Below, piece after piece: positions 52,501-61,117 of a DNA stretch of 64,000 nt. The notes beneath the pieces were generated by a model that worked only from the letters and a program-made list of their open reading frames with translations, searched no databases and had not been told where the DNA came from. Position 1 is the first letter of the stretch. Every line of letters begins with the position of its first letter. The DNA is from Gemmatimonadota bacterium (lineage in GTDB: Bacteria > Gemmatimonadota > Gemmatimonadetes > Longimicrobiales > Gaopeijiaceae): the NCBI GenBank assembly GCA_012960225.1, contig DUBS01000023.1, positions 1 to 64,000 of the forward strand, read 5' to 3'. A program made the translations under genes and the position numbers.

Positions 52501-53629
52501 AGGTGAGCGAGGCGACGAGTTTGGAGCAGTGTTCAGAGCCTTCAATCGTATGGTGAATCGGGTGCGCCGGGCTCGACGCCAATTGGTCCGAACATCGCGG
52601 CGCACGCAGGCTATCATGGAGGAAGCTGCGGTGGGGATGGTGGCCTTGGATTCGGATGGCCGAGTGACCCTGGCAAACCCGATTGCTGAGAATCTCTTCG
52701 GTTCTAGAGTTGTTGTCGGACAACCCGTACCCAGAGAGAGTCCGTTCGCGGAGGCTCTTTCCATGTGGATCACCCATTTCTTCAAGAGTTCTGAGGGAGA
52801 AGCCAATACTGAGATCCAAGCAGGAGAAAGCAGGGTCAGGATTCGTGCTCGACGCTTAGGCACTACCGCTGGAGGACGTGGAGTGGTGGTGGCTATGGAC
52901 GATATCACAGATGAGCTGCACACCGAGCGAGTCTTGGCATGGGGTGAGATGGCTCGTCAGGTTGCCCATGAAGTGAAGAATCCTCTTACACCGATAAAGC
53001 TTAGCATCCAACATATACGAAGAGCCAGGGAAGACAGACGCACAGATTTCGACGACATACTCGTCAAGAATGTGGATGCCATATTAGCTGAAATTGAACG
53101 GCTCGCGGGAATTGCGCAGAGCTTCTCGAAGTACGGTGCACCGGGAGGAGAAGGTGAGGTGCCGCTAGGCCAGGTTCATCTGCATGAAATCGTTGATGAC
53201 GTCATGGCTCTTTACGGAGGAGGGTCTTCTACCACAGCTCTGTTTGAGCAAGAAATAGCTCTAGGTCTTCCCCCGGTGCGGGCTCGCACATCTGAGTTGA
53301 AGGAAGTGCTGATCAACCTTCTTGAGAATGCTCGGATTGCAGTCACAAAGGGCGGCATAGTGCGAATCCTAGGTAACCAGATAAACGGACGGGTTGTACT
53401 CGCGATTGTAGATGACGGTGCTGGAATTCCTGAAGAGTTGCTTCCAAGGATATTCGAACCACAGTTCTCGACGCGCTCCACAGGTGCCGGCTTGGGTCTC
53501 CCTATCGTAAAGCGAATTGTGGAGTCCTGGGGAGGAACAGTTGAAGTAGATAGCGCCACTGGAGGGGGTACGACTGTTTCAGTTTTCCTTAGTCTTTGGA
53601 CGGAATCTTTAGACACTGAGGTTGGCTGA
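49559..53629 (+). CDS. Very large NtrY-like sensor histidine kinase
   Basis: A 1356-residue membrane kinase. The N-terminal 530 residues hold two small membrane regions and a soluble domain between them (about 85-280), then about eight helices. A second soluble region spans about 530-730, helices lie near 740-800, and another extracytoplasmic stretch reaches 930. HAMP follows (SPIRALQIASEAVGSGNLDLKLPGERGDEFG, 957-990), then a PAS domain with LDSDGRVTLANPIAENLFG, the phosphoacceptor His1137 in HEVKNPLTPIKLSIQ, and the ATPase boxes NLLENA, DDGAGIPEE and GAGLGLPIVK. NtrY family proteins have a similar HAMP-PAS-kinase end, but are usually 700-800 residues. Starts GTG 49559 and ATG 49589 are both possible. 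Confidence 0.85.
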   Translation: MNRLFTEWHRMPQTLGWIGPWIALVSLSFWVASPGSPSLVFAALGMSVGVLGGVRERGVFWVSGSIILVIGILAGVLADREVSDLSANWNTFWAEREAEVGGRLQEELQAQLRSGEAAADHLVRGATEFERLEDVPTIQDIRAQHGVSALALYDSDGMLRIWDGMHRGKVPEEVQAGQDRHAYVDLPLFGYLYVTALAPDGGVAVAAQLMRTDLPLEIGARLGDFGSEFLDLTGEHIRINPGDTPNSERLSPLVLPNGERLLEVLIERPDAADRAEQILARWRWLVSSGLLIAWLLLAVGGAPNRSTSVVATGGLLFLLGLLPLQEVAGLERIFDWTLFALPLWPGSLKISLGRLVLLAIAGLTGFAVLPRPKFAVPIWVAALSSALLFPLVVAWVRSGLQPLSLASDRFEWIVYEMALGAILALTVASVLWLTRSGRSAHKSWTLVTVASAVLLGGMGGTLVLNGAFLPVGWIALWAIPTATAAVATTAWSDGQRPIVGWLLAIVIATTAAVPNALLDRVNARRMAGGLQLIEAAAVEDPDLEHGLVRLGSLADSLAGSGRGDVDVLYQAWRASGLAEELFALRLTMWDEEGENSQELRIGIDGDPSDDLAAIVREAQESGEFRILRPHRDDARYVMAVPLRSGQVLTAIAPPLPPEGARSPLASLVRGGLPSQTDPITLIPILSGDPLGSDSLSWHRTTSGWQGEMAIEFNNASYHAHIPISLPGSLLASARGSLLLVLNLLVFSAFWVLGRGLLLDVVPPEAKISGLVISFRARVTLALFGFFALASALFGTLAYRTLTQASSTSARVVAERVVEDAAGWYLSLDPGPGSRMERLATQVGAELLEYRNGELRGGGGVAELVELGLYEGWMPFTQNYLLDGREGVREFTETSLGRLTYVTAYRRLPDGDILGAQVPLSAGATAIQRMDLIELLGFVMLVGAALSLVLAWMAGRALTSPIRALQIASEAVGSGNLDLKLPGERGDEFGAVFRAFNRMVNRVRRARRQLVRTSRRTQAIMEEAAVGMVALDSDGRVTLANPIAENLFGSRVVVGQPVPRESPFAEALSMWITHFFKSSEGEANTEIQAGESRVRIRARRLGTTAGGRGVVVAMDDITDELHTERVLAWGEMARQVAHEVKNPLTPIKLSIQHIRRAREDRRTDFDDILVKNVDAILAEIERLAGIAQSFSKYGAPGGEGEVPLGQVHLHEIVDDVMALYGGGSSTTALFEQEIALGLPPVRARTSELKEVLINLLENARIAVTKGGIVRILGNQINGRVVLAIVDDGAGIPEELLPRIFEPQFSTRSTGAGLGLPIVKRIVESWGGTVEVDSATGGGTTVSVFLSLWTESLDTEVG

Positions 53630-53706
53630 CTTCCAAAATTGGTCATCTTGAAAGCTTTGGTGCTAGACCTATTCGAACCTCTGACTTGGCTATTGCCTCT
53701 TATGTT

Positions 53707-55167
53707 ATGACATCTCCTGTTTCCACTGATTTGGGCTCAGATATCCCTATAGAAGAATTCAGAGCACTCGCCCACGAAGTAGCCGACTGGAGTGCTGATT
53801 ATCTTGGAAATGTTGGATCGTTACCGGTGCTACCCAGTGTCCAACCGGGGGACATCCGGTCAGTTTTACCAGCGACCCCTCCCGTACAGGGTGAGTCTCT
53901 TACAGATGCCTTAAGCGACTTCAGGGATGTGATAGTACCGGGTCTGACCCATTGGAATCATCCGGCTTTCTTCGGTTATTTCGCTATGACTGGATCGGGG
54001 CCGGGTATTCTAGGTGAGATGCTTGCTGCTGCTCTGAATGTGAACGCTATGGTTTGGCGAAGCTCGCCGTCCGGCACCGAATTGGAAGAGTTGACAGCTG
54101 ACTGGCTTCGGCAACTACTCGGGTTGCCTTCTTCGTTCGATGGGGTCATCAACGATACAGCGTCATCTTCCTCACTGCACGCACTTGCAGCTGCCCGAGA
54201 GGCGGCGTACCCGGACGTGCGGAACGAGGGAATGTTCCAGCAGGTTCATGGTCGCATCTACGCATCTGAGGAAGCTCATTCTTCAATAGAAAAAGCTGCT
54301 TTGACTCTCGGATTCGGACGATCTGGATACCAGGCGATCAGGACTAACGAACAACTCAGCATGTGTTCGTCCACCCTAAGATCTGTAATCCAGGAAGATA
54401 TTGCATCGGGACTAAAACCGGTGGCTGTGGTAGCGACATTGGGCACCACATCGACGACTGCACTCGACCCTGTCCGTAAGATTGCCGAGCTGGCCCAAGA
54501 ATTTGGCTTATGGCTTCATGTGGATGCCGCCTACGGGGGTCCCGCTGCAATCGTACCCGAACTCCGTGAACTCTTTGACGGTTGGGAGATTGCTGACTCA
54601 ATCGTAGTCAACCCACATAAATGGTTGTTCACTCCCGTGGATTGTTCGCTCCTCTACTGTCGTCGTCCTGAGGTATTGAAGCGTGCTTTTTCGATTGTTC
54701 CGGAATACCTAAAAAACCCAGGAATAGAAGCAGGTCGGAATTTGATGGACTACGGAGTAGCATTAGGGCGCCGATTTCGGGCGCTCAAGCTTTGGTTTGT
54801 GCTGCGTTATTTTGGTCAGCAGGGCATCATTGATCGACTGCGCATTCATGTGGAGTTAGCACAAGCGCTAGCGTCTTGGGTTGATGCTGCACCTGAATGG
54901 GAACGCGTGGCACCGGCTCCCTTATCTCTCGTAGCGTTTCGATTTATATCTGAAGAACTGGATGCCGCTGCTCTGGACGATGCCAATCATCGGATTATGG
55001 ATCGTGTTAATGAGAGCGGTGAAGCTTTTATAACTCATACTGTAGTTCGTGGTCGAACATGTCTTAGGGTTTCAATCGGAAATCTCAAGACGACACATGC
55101 CCATGTGCAGCGTACGTGGGAACTACTTCAGGAAGCGGCCGCATACGAAGGTGGTGTTTCCTCCTGA
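53707..55167 (+). CDS. PLP-dependent amino acid decarboxylase (group II, aromatic type)
   Basis: A 486-residue fold-type I decarboxylase. Family signatures: THWNHPAFFGYFAMTGSGPGILGEML near the N-terminus, GVINDTASSSSLHALAAAREA, WLHVDAAYGGPAAIVPE with the PLP-binding Asp, and VNPHKWLFTPVDCSLLY with the Schiff-base lysine. It is closest by eye to aromatic L-amino-acid decarboxylases; the substrate (Trp, Tyr, Phe, DOPA) cannot be read from sequence. Start ATG 53707 is preferred over TTG 53686. It follows the kinase gene by 77 bases and converges on pntB. Confidence 0.88.
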   Translation: MTSPVSTDLGSDIPIEEFRALAHEVADWSADYLGNVGSLPVLPSVQPGDIRSVLPATPPVQGESLTDALSDFRDVIVPGLTHWNHPAFFGYFAMTGSGPGILGEMLAAALNVNAMVWRSSPSGTELEELTADWLRQLLGLPSSFDGVINDTASSSSLHALAAAREAAYPDVRNEGMFQQVHGRIYASEEAHSSIEKAALTLGFGRSGYQAIRTNEQLSMCSSTLRSVIQEDIASGLKPVAVVATLGTTSTTALDPVRKIAELAQEFGLWLHVDAAYGGPAAIVPELRELFDGWEIADSIVVNPHKWLFTPVDCSLLYCRRPEVLKRAFSIVPEYLKNPGIEAGRNLMDYGVALGRRFRALKLWFVLRYFGQQGIIDRLRIHVELAQALASWVDAAPEWERVAPAPLSLVAFRFISEELDAAALDDANHRIMDRVNESGEAFITHTVVRGRTCLRVSIGNLKTTHAHVQRTWELLQEAAAYEGGVSS

Positions 55168-55232
55168 AGTGCTTTAACCGACCTCTCTGTAGCGTCGACC
55201 TCAGGTGTGGCTAGGGGAAGGAAAAAAGTTAC

Positions 55233-56615
55233 TTAGGCCAACTCTCTTACTTCGCGCACCAGTTCCGCCATGGATTCTTTCGCGTCGCCAAAAAACATAA
55301 GCGTCTTATCCATATAGAAGAGGTCGTTGTCGATACCAGCAAAGCCTGGTGAAAGGCTACGCTTCATAACGATAACTCTCCTTGCCCGATCAACGTCCAG
55401 GATTGGCATTCCAGTAATGACAGATTGTGGATCTCGTGCAGCTGGATTTACGACGTCATTTGCTCCAACAACCAACACCACATCAGTATTTCCAAAATCA
55501 TCATTGATCTCATCCAGATCGTAGAGTTTATCATAACTCACGTCTGCTTCTGCGAGCAGGACGTTCATATGACCTGGCATACGACCGGCAACCGGGTGGA
55601 TCGCATATTTTACGTCAACTCCGCGTTCCTCCAGCAGATCCCCGACCTTCCGAAGTTCATGCTGAGACTGTGCCACGGCCAGTCCATATCCGGGCACCAC
55701 CACTACCGAATTAACATATCCTAGTTCAGCTGCTACTCCTTCCGCGTCAGCACTCTGCACTGGCCGTTGACCAATCTCAGATCGATCAACGCCCGCAGTT
55801 CCACCAAAGCCACCGAAGGCGACGTTTGCCAGAGACCTATTCATCCCCTTGCACATGAGTTGCGTGAGGATTAGTCCAGAGGCGCCAACAAGCGCACCTG
55901 AGATGATTAGGACGGTGTTACCGATCACGAAGCCGGCAGCACTGGCTGCTAGGCCAGAATAGGAGTTGAGCAGTGAGACTACGACTGGCATATCCGCTCC
56001 ACCGATCGGAATCACAAGCAACACTCCGAGGATAAGAGCAAGGCCACAGAACACGTAGAAGAGTGTTTGAGGATCTCCAGACCCGAATACACCGAGGGTC
56101 ATTGCGCCCAAAGAGATGGCAGCTAAGAACAGCAGGGCATTGAAAATATTTTGGAGTGGGAAAGTGATGGGATTCCCAGTTATTAGGCCCTGTAACTTAG
56201 CGAACGCGATGAACGAACCAGTGAAGGTCACACTTCCGATTAAGGTACCAAGCAGGATCGTTACTCCTGTGGTGCTTGCTCCAACCCCGGGTGTTGCAAG
56301 GAACTCAGCGATTGCCACGAGCGCAGAAGCCCCGCCGCCAAAAGCGTTAAAGATCCCCACGAGTTCAGGCATTGCAGTCATCTCAACTAAACGAGCTGCT
56401 GTTCCACCGATCACTCCGCCTAGGACGACCCCCACTAGGATCCAAGTCCAGTCAAGGATCTGAGTGTCGAGTACTGTCGCGATGACAGCGAGAAGCATTG
56501 CCAAGGCTGCGAGACTATTCCCTTTGCGGGCTGTTGCAGGTGACTGAAGGCGCTTCAGGCCAACAACGAATAGGATTGCGGAAAGCAGATAGGTTAGCTG
56601 AATAATTGTGTCCAT
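55233..56615 (-). CDS. pntB: NAD(P) transhydrogenase subunit beta
   Basis: Carries domain III (NADP-binding) and most membrane helices of the proton-translocating transhydrogenase. The 460-residue protein has eight or nine helices in the first 270 residues, then the NADP site with VVVPGYGLAVAQSQHELRKV, IHPVAGRMPGHMNVLLAEA, VLVVGANDVVNPAARDP and MKRSLSPGFAGIDN. The gene is 5 bases after pntA2. Convergent with the PLP decarboxylase. Confidence 0.95.
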   Translation of the reverse strand: MDTIIQLTYLLSAILFVVGLKRLQSPATARKGNSLAALAMLLAVIATVLDTQILDWTWILVGVVLGGVIGGTAARLVEMTAMPELVGIFNAFGGGASALVAIAEFLATPGVGASTTGVTILLGTLIGSVTFTGSFIAFAKLQGLITGNPITFPLQNIFNALLFLAAISLGAMTLGVFGSGDPQTLFYVFCGLALILGVLLVIPIGGADMPVVVSLLNSYSGLAASAAGFVIGNTVLIISGALVGASGLILTQLMCKGMNRSLANVAFGGFGGTAGVDRSEIGQRPVQSADAEGVAAELGYVNSVVVVPGYGLAVAQSQHELRKVGDLLEERGVDVKYAIHPVAGRMPGHMNVLLAEADVSYDKLYDLDEINDDFGNTDVVLVVGANDVVNPAARDPQSVITGMPILDVDRARRVIVMKRSLSPGFAGIDNDLFYMDKTLMFFGDAKESMAELVREVRELA

Positions 56616-56620
56616 TATCC

Positions 56621-56905
56621 CTACCTCTTCTTGAACATGGCAAGCATCCGATCAGTAACCATGAATCCGCCGATCACATTGATTGTAGCCATGGCGATGG
56701 CAATGACCCCAAGTGTCACCTGCAGCGCACCTTCTGCTTTTGCTGCGACAACGATTGCTCCTACGATCGCGATTCCCGAAATTGCGTTGGCACCTGACAT
56801 GAGCGGCGTATGTAGGGTTGGGGGGACCTTCGTGATCACCTCACGGCCCGCGAGGGCCGCTAGCACGAATACGTAAAGTCCGGTCATCAAGTCGAACTCG
56901 CCCAT
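56621..56905 (-). CDS. NAD(P) transhydrogenase subunit alpha, membrane part (PntA2)
   Basis: A 94-residue, three-helix protein corresponding to the C-terminal membrane part of E. coli PntA. Characteristic segment: GREVITKVPPTLHTPLMSGANAISGI. The split into three proteins (pntA1, pntA2, pntB) is known in many bacteria. It lies 34 bases after pntA1 and 5 bases before pntB, forming one operon. Confidence 0.94.
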   Translation of the reverse strand: MGEFDLMTGLYVFVLAALAGREVITKVPPTLHTPLMSGANAISGIAIVGAIVVAAKAEGALQVTLGVIAIAMATINVIGGFMVTDRMLAMFKKR

Positions 56906-56939
56906 TAGTTCTCCCAGGAGGTGAAGTTGTTAGCCCGGT

Positions 56940-58082
56940 TCACGGGCTGTTTGAGTGCATTGCTGACTGAACACGTTCATTCCGAACTTCACCCCCGTGT
57001 GTTACGGTAGAGGGTCCCACTACATCATTTTCGAAATCCAATTGGAGTTGACCATCGTCCCCAAGAAATTCGCTGATTAGGGTGACAATGTTCTTTGAAT
57101 ACATTTGGCTGGAGTGTACAGGGATGCTTGTTGGTAGATTTGAAGGCCCCAGGATTTGAACTCCATGCGCTAGTACGGTTTCACCGGCCTTGCTCAGTTC
57201 GCAATTACCTCCGCTTTCAGCGGCGAGGTCAACGATTACTGACCCGTATTTCATGGTTTTAACCATATCTTCAGTGATTAGGACCGGTGCTTCTCTGCCA
57301 GGAATTTGAGCAGTAGTGATCACGATATCTGTATCTATTAGTGCATCGCCGATCAGTTCGAGTTCCTTATTATGCTGGTCTTCCGTGAGCTCTTTCGCAT
57401 ATCCCCCTTCTCCTTCGGCAGTGACCTCTTCTTCTGACTCAAGGAATGACGCCCCCAGGCTCTCCACTTGTTCTTTGACAGCTGGTCGCACATCAAAAGC
57501 CTCAACGACTGCTCCTAGTCTTCTTGCTGTAGCAATTGCCTGAAGTCCTGCAACTCCTGCTCCAAGGATGAGCGCTTTAGCCGGGCGGATCGTACCTGCA
57601 GCTGTAGTAAACATCGGTAGGAATTTTGGCAGGTGATTGGCGGCGAGTAAAACTGCTTTATAGCCTGCCACCGTAGCCTGAGAGGAGAGGGCGTCCATCG
57701 ATTGAGCTCGTGTAATTCGAGGGACGAGCTCCATTGAAATCCCGGTAACCTTTAGTTCGATAAGTCGATTTACTAGGTCAGGATCCGACAATGGGTCAAG
57801 AAACCCAACTAGGATGGAGCCTTCTGAAAGATGGGCCAGCTCATTAGAAGACGGAGGATTAACAACCAGAATGAGCTTTGCATCCTCGAGGGCCTCTTGG
57901 GCGCTGGCTGCGATCTCAGCGCCGGCTTCCCGGTACATGAGGTCAGAGACTCCTGATGTCTCCCCCGCACCCGTCTGAACAGTGACAGTAAGTCCCCGCT
58001 GGACCAAGTTTTTGACACCTAAGGGGACCAACGCGACTCTGTTTTCAGCAGAACGCGTTTCCTTAAGAACCGCTACCCTCAT
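56940..58082 (-). CDS. NAD(P) transhydrogenase subunit alpha, NAD-binding part (PntA1)
   Basis: Soluble domain I of the transhydrogenase. From ATG 58082 the protein has 380 residues and the expected N-terminus RVAVLKETRSAENRVALVP, then GILVGFLDPL-like ILVGFLDPL, VPRITRAQSMDALSSQATVAGYKA, the Rossmann motif LGAGVAGLQAIATARRLGA and the mobile loop region PGREAPVLI. The open frame extends 26 codons upstream without support. The promoter region shows an ATAGGT/ACCTAT palindrome (58150-58167). Confidence 0.95.
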   Translation of the reverse strand: MRVAVLKETRSAENRVALVPLGVKNLVQRGLTVTVQTGAGETSGVSDLMYREAGAEIAASAQEALEDAKLILVVNPPSSNELAHLSEGSILVGFLDPLSDPDLVNRLIELKVTGISMELVPRITRAQSMDALSSQATVAGYKAVLLAANHLPKFLPMFTTAAGTIRPAKALILGAGVAGLQAIATARRLGAVVEAFDVRPAVKEQVESLGASFLESEEEVTAEGEGGYAKELTEDQHNKELELIGDALIDTDIVITTAQIPGREAPVLITEDMVKTMKYGSVIVDLAAESGGNCELSKAGETVLAHGVQILGPSNLPTSIPVHSSQMYSKNIVTLISEFLGDDGQLQLDFENDVVGPSTVTHGGEVRNERVQSAMHSNSP

Positions 58083-58149
58083 TCGCACTCTCCAGTCGAT
58101 TTTTCGATGAGTACCCCCAAACAGAGGCGGCCATCCTAGTAGAACGTCA

Positions 58150-58167
58150 ATAGGTAACACAACCTAT
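58150..58167. repeat. Palindrome upstream of pntA1
   Basis: ATAGGT (58150-58155) and ACCTAT (58162-58167) flank AACACA, 68 bases upstream of the pntA1 start in the divergent gap towards thpR. It could be a regulator site for either unit. The rest of the 260-base gap shows nothing else I can name. Confidence 0.3.
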
Positions 58168-58342
58168 GCTCCATTTGTACTCTTCCTGGCTGATATATTC
58201 ATCATGCCATCTCGACGGCTCACGTGACTGGTACCTACCTTATCGGTTCACACTCTAAGTAGATGGATCAAGCCGAGAACTATCAGGGTGTTATTGGTAT
58301 CGGAACAAGCCTCCCCTAATTCAACCATTGAATCGAAATCGT

Positions 58343-58906
58343 ATGCGCCTCTTCATAGGCTTGAGCCTCCCAAAGAGGGAGCGCCGGCGGATCCAGAGTG
58401 CAACTCAGGTTTTACAAGAGAAGAAATTCCCCGTGCGCTGGATTGGTCTAGAAAATTTCCATATTACAATGAAATTTCTTGGTGAAGTGAGTGGTGAGCA
58501 GGCAGAGCCAATAGAGGCAGCAATGTCCAAGGTGGCGAGCCAGGTCAGAGTATTTTCAATTGCTCTGGGTGGGTTTGGTGCGTTCCCGAGTATTCGCTCT
58601 CCAAGTCTGATCTGGCTTGGGATCCGCGCAAGCCCCGAACTCAGGTGCTTGAAACAGGACCTAGAATGGGCTCTCGGCCAGTGTGGTTTCGAGTCTGAAG
58701 CGAGAGTATTTCATCCGCATATCACACTTGCTCGAGCGAAGGAAAGGGCCGGTGCAGGTATGTTTCGCGGACTCGACAAGCTACTCGCTGAGTTGGATTT
58801 CACTGGAGAAGTGAAGGTAGATAGGATCAATCTTAGTCGTAGTGAGCTATCTAAGAACGGTGTCCGATATAGCGTGATTTCCAGTGCTAAGCTGGCCTCT
58901 GCTTGA
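58343..58906 (+). CDS. thpR: RNA 2',3'-cyclic phosphodiesterase ThpR
   Basis: 2H phosphoesterase that opens 2',3'-cyclic phosphates in RNA ends. The two HxTx motifs are HITM (in WIGLENFHITMKFLGEV) and HITL (in VFHPHITLARAKER). The 187-residue length from ATG 58343 is standard; TTG 58328 is an upstream alternative. It opens a plus-strand run with the membrane-anchored protein and the NtrC-type regulator. Confidence 0.92.
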   Translation: MRLFIGLSLPKRERRRIQSATQVLQEKKFPVRWIGLENFHITMKFLGEVSGEQAEPIEAAMSKVASQVRVFSIALGGFGAFPSIRSPSLIWLGIRASPELRCLKQDLEWALGQCGFESEARVFHPHITLARAKERAGAGMFRGLDKLLAELDFTGEVKVDRINLSRSELSKNGVRYSVISSAKLASA

Positions 58907-58922
58907 GTAGGGTAGGTAGGGT

Positions 58923-59585
58923 ATGAGGAGATTGATGCTTCTGGCTTTTCTCATTCCCGCTATTTACGCGGGCTTCAAATGGGGCCTCCCTCCGATAAAT
59001 CGTTTTCTGGATTCAAATCCCTATGAGGGATCTGGAGAAGATGGCCAGCCTAGTGTGTCCCTCTCTGATCTTACAATGGACCGTTTTGAGAGGCTGAGTT
59101 GGAGTGAGTCAGATGATAAGCTTGTGCTAGCGAGCGTTGAGGTATCATCGGTCGTCCGCTATGCAGTTCCGGGGATCATTCCTCTGGGCCTCCTGGAGCC
59201 GAGGGTAGAATTTGAAGAAGAACGAGTCAGGTTGTCTGCGTTCGTTATTGCAGAGAAATTTCCTGGGCTTCCAAAACTAGACGAGATCATTGGACTTCTA
59301 CCGGATACCATCGCGGTTGAAATGCAGGGTATGATTGCTCCACTAGATCAAGGCCATTTTTCTCTAATCATCAATAGACTCTGGATAGCCAAGATACCGA
59401 TACCTTCGAGCCTGATACCCGCGATCCTGACAGCCTTTGGACGAGAAGGACGAAGGGCTCTGCCTCGAAATGCTCTATTGATACCCAAACCCGATGGTAT
59501 AGAGTCGGCGTTCGTCCGTGCGGATAGTCTCTTTCTATTGGCTAATCCCGAGAGAGAAGAACATGCTAGAGATGGGGATGACTAG
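58923..59585 (+). CDS. Membrane-anchored protein of unknown function
   Basis: A 220-residue protein with an N-terminal membrane anchor or signal segment (LMLLAFLIPAIYAGFKWG). The rest is beta-rich with the pattern PRVEFEEERVRLSAFVIAEKFPGLPKLDEIIGLLPDTIAVEMQGMI, then WIAKIPIPSSLIPAIL. This resembles the strand order of LmeA/DUF2993-like lipid-binding proteins, by impression only. It ends at the base before the regulator start, so translation is coupled. No function is assigned. Confidence 0.65.
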   Translation: MRRLMLLAFLIPAIYAGFKWGLPPINRFLDSNPYEGSGEDGQPSVSLSDLTMDRFERLSWSESDDKLVLASVEVSSVVRYAVPGIIPLGLLEPRVEFEEERVRLSAFVIAEKFPGLPKLDEIIGLLPDTIAVEMQGMIAPLDQGHFSLIINRLWIAKIPIPSSLIPAILTAFGREGRRALPRNALLIPKPDGIESAFVRADSLFLLANPEREEHARDGDD

Positions 59586-60947
59586 ATGGCCCGCTTGTTG
59601 ATCGTCGATGACGAAAAGGGAATTCGTGACGCCCTTGTACAAGTTTTTGAGTATGAGGGGCAAGAAGTCCGTGTAGCAGAGGATGGGCCGGATGCTCTTT
59701 TAGCCGCTAACGCATTCCAGCCGGACCTGGTGTTCTTGGATGTGAAGATGCCAGGGATGGACGGACTGGAAGTGCTTGCTAGGCTTGGGGATGAAAGTCC
59801 AGGGTCTCTGGTAATCATGATTTCGGGTCATGGGACTATCGATACCGCGCTAGAGGCAACCCGAAGGGGTGCGTATGATTTCCTTGAGAAGCCTTTGGAT
59901 ACGGATCGCCTTCTCGTCACTTTTCGTCGGGCATTGGAGTTGAAGGGTCTCACAGAAAGCATGGCGGAACTCCGGAGCCAGGTTGAGAGTCGCTATGAGA
60001 TAGTGGGTAATTCACTACCGATCCGCCGTGTTCTTGAGCGGGTTGAGAAAGTGGCGGCAACCGATGCTCGAATACTGATCTCTGGTGAGAATGGTACGGG
60101 CAAGGAACTTGTTGCTCGTGCTATTCACCGACTTTCATCAAGATCTGATAGTGTATTCATTGAAGTTAATTGTGCCGCAATTCCGTCAGAGTTAATTGAA
60201 TCTGAATTGTTCGGGCACTTGAGGGGGTCGTTCACTGGGGCTTTCGCTGATCGAGTGGGAAAATTCGAACAAGCGAACGGGGGTACACTTTTTCTTGATG
60301 AAATCGGTGATATGTCGCGGGATGCACAAGCTAAAGTACTCCGGGTACTGGAGCAGGGGGTTCTAACCAGAATTGGAGGATCAGAAGCGGTCGAAGTCGA
60401 TGTTCGGGTTCTCTCGGCGACGAACAAGAACCTTGAGCAGGAAATTGAGGATGGAGGGTTTCGTAAAGACCTATTTTACCGACTAAATGTGGTGCCGATC
60501 AGGGTGCCATCTTTGCGTGAGCGCCAAGAAGATATTCCGATGCTAGTAACTCACTTCAGCGAAGGAATGGTTGCTCGTGAGGGAAGCGCACCACGTGTCT
60601 TTTCGGATGCGGCAATGGAGCGGCTAAAGACATTGACCTGGCCTGGTAATGTTCGCGAATTACGCAACACTGTAGAGCGCTTACTGATTCTTTGTGATGG
60701 TAGTGAAATCACCTCTGATGATGTTGATTCGTTCACTATCTCACGAGCAAGATCTGTTGATCCAGGAAGGGAACTATTAGCACTAGATAATTTCAGTGCT
60801 TTCAAGGAAGAGGCTGAGCGTGCCTACATTGTAGGCAAGCTTCGAGCAAATGATTGGAATGTGGCTGAAACTGCTCGCCGTATTGAAATGCCCAGGTCCA
60901 ACCTTTACAAGAAGATTGAAAAATATGGTCTTGTAAGAGAGGACTAG
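59586..60947 (+). CDS. NtrC-family sigma-54-type response regulator
   Basis: Receiver domain with phosphoacceptor Asp52 (FLDVKMPG), acidic pocket IVDDE and Lys in EKPLDTDR. The AAA+ domain has Walker A GENGTGKE (about 167), GSFTGA at residues 214-219 where GAFTGA is usual, Walker B GTLFLDEIGDM, and sensor II WPGNVRELRN. The C-terminus has a Fis-type helix-turn-helix (NVAETARRIEMPRSNLYKKIEKYGL). Length 453. Partner kinase is not adjacent; the NtrY-like protein at 49559 is the only kinase in the window. The FTGA part that contacts sigma-54 is intact. Confidence 0.93.
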   Translation: MARLLIVDDEKGIRDALVQVFEYEGQEVRVAEDGPDALLAANAFQPDLVFLDVKMPGMDGLEVLARLGDESPGSLVIMISGHGTIDTALEATRRGAYDFLEKPLDTDRLLVTFRRALELKGLTESMAELRSQVESRYEIVGNSLPIRRVLERVEKVAATDARILISGENGTGKELVARAIHRLSSRSDSVFIEVNCAAIPSELIESELFGHLRGSFTGAFADRVGKFEQANGGTLFLDEIGDMSRDAQAKVLRVLEQGVLTRIGGSEAVEVDVRVLSATNKNLEQEIEDGGFRKDLFYRLNVVPIRVPSLRERQEDIPMLVTHFSEGMVAREGSAPRVFSDAAMERLKTLTWPGNVRELRNTVERLLILCDGSEITSDDVDSFTISRARSVDPGRELLALDNFSAFKEEAERAYIVGKLRANDWNVAETARRIEMPRSNLYKKIEKYGLVRED

Positions 60948-61117
60948 GACTCGATGGTTTTCATGTCTTCCCAAGGTGATTCTAAGGAGAACCCTGGTTG
61001 CGCCCGAATCGATCAAGCCTGATTCTATGCACCGAATCTGAGTGCCCTGTCAGTCGAATGTTTTGAACGGCAAGAGTCAGTTGGTCCCATCCCTCGCCCA
61101 AACTACCTGCGTTATTG

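Noticed and set aside
53660-53690. GGTTCGAAT-like T-loop on the minus strand between the kinase and decarboxylase genes
   Set aside because: The flanking bases cannot form a T stem and no cloverleaf can be drawn.
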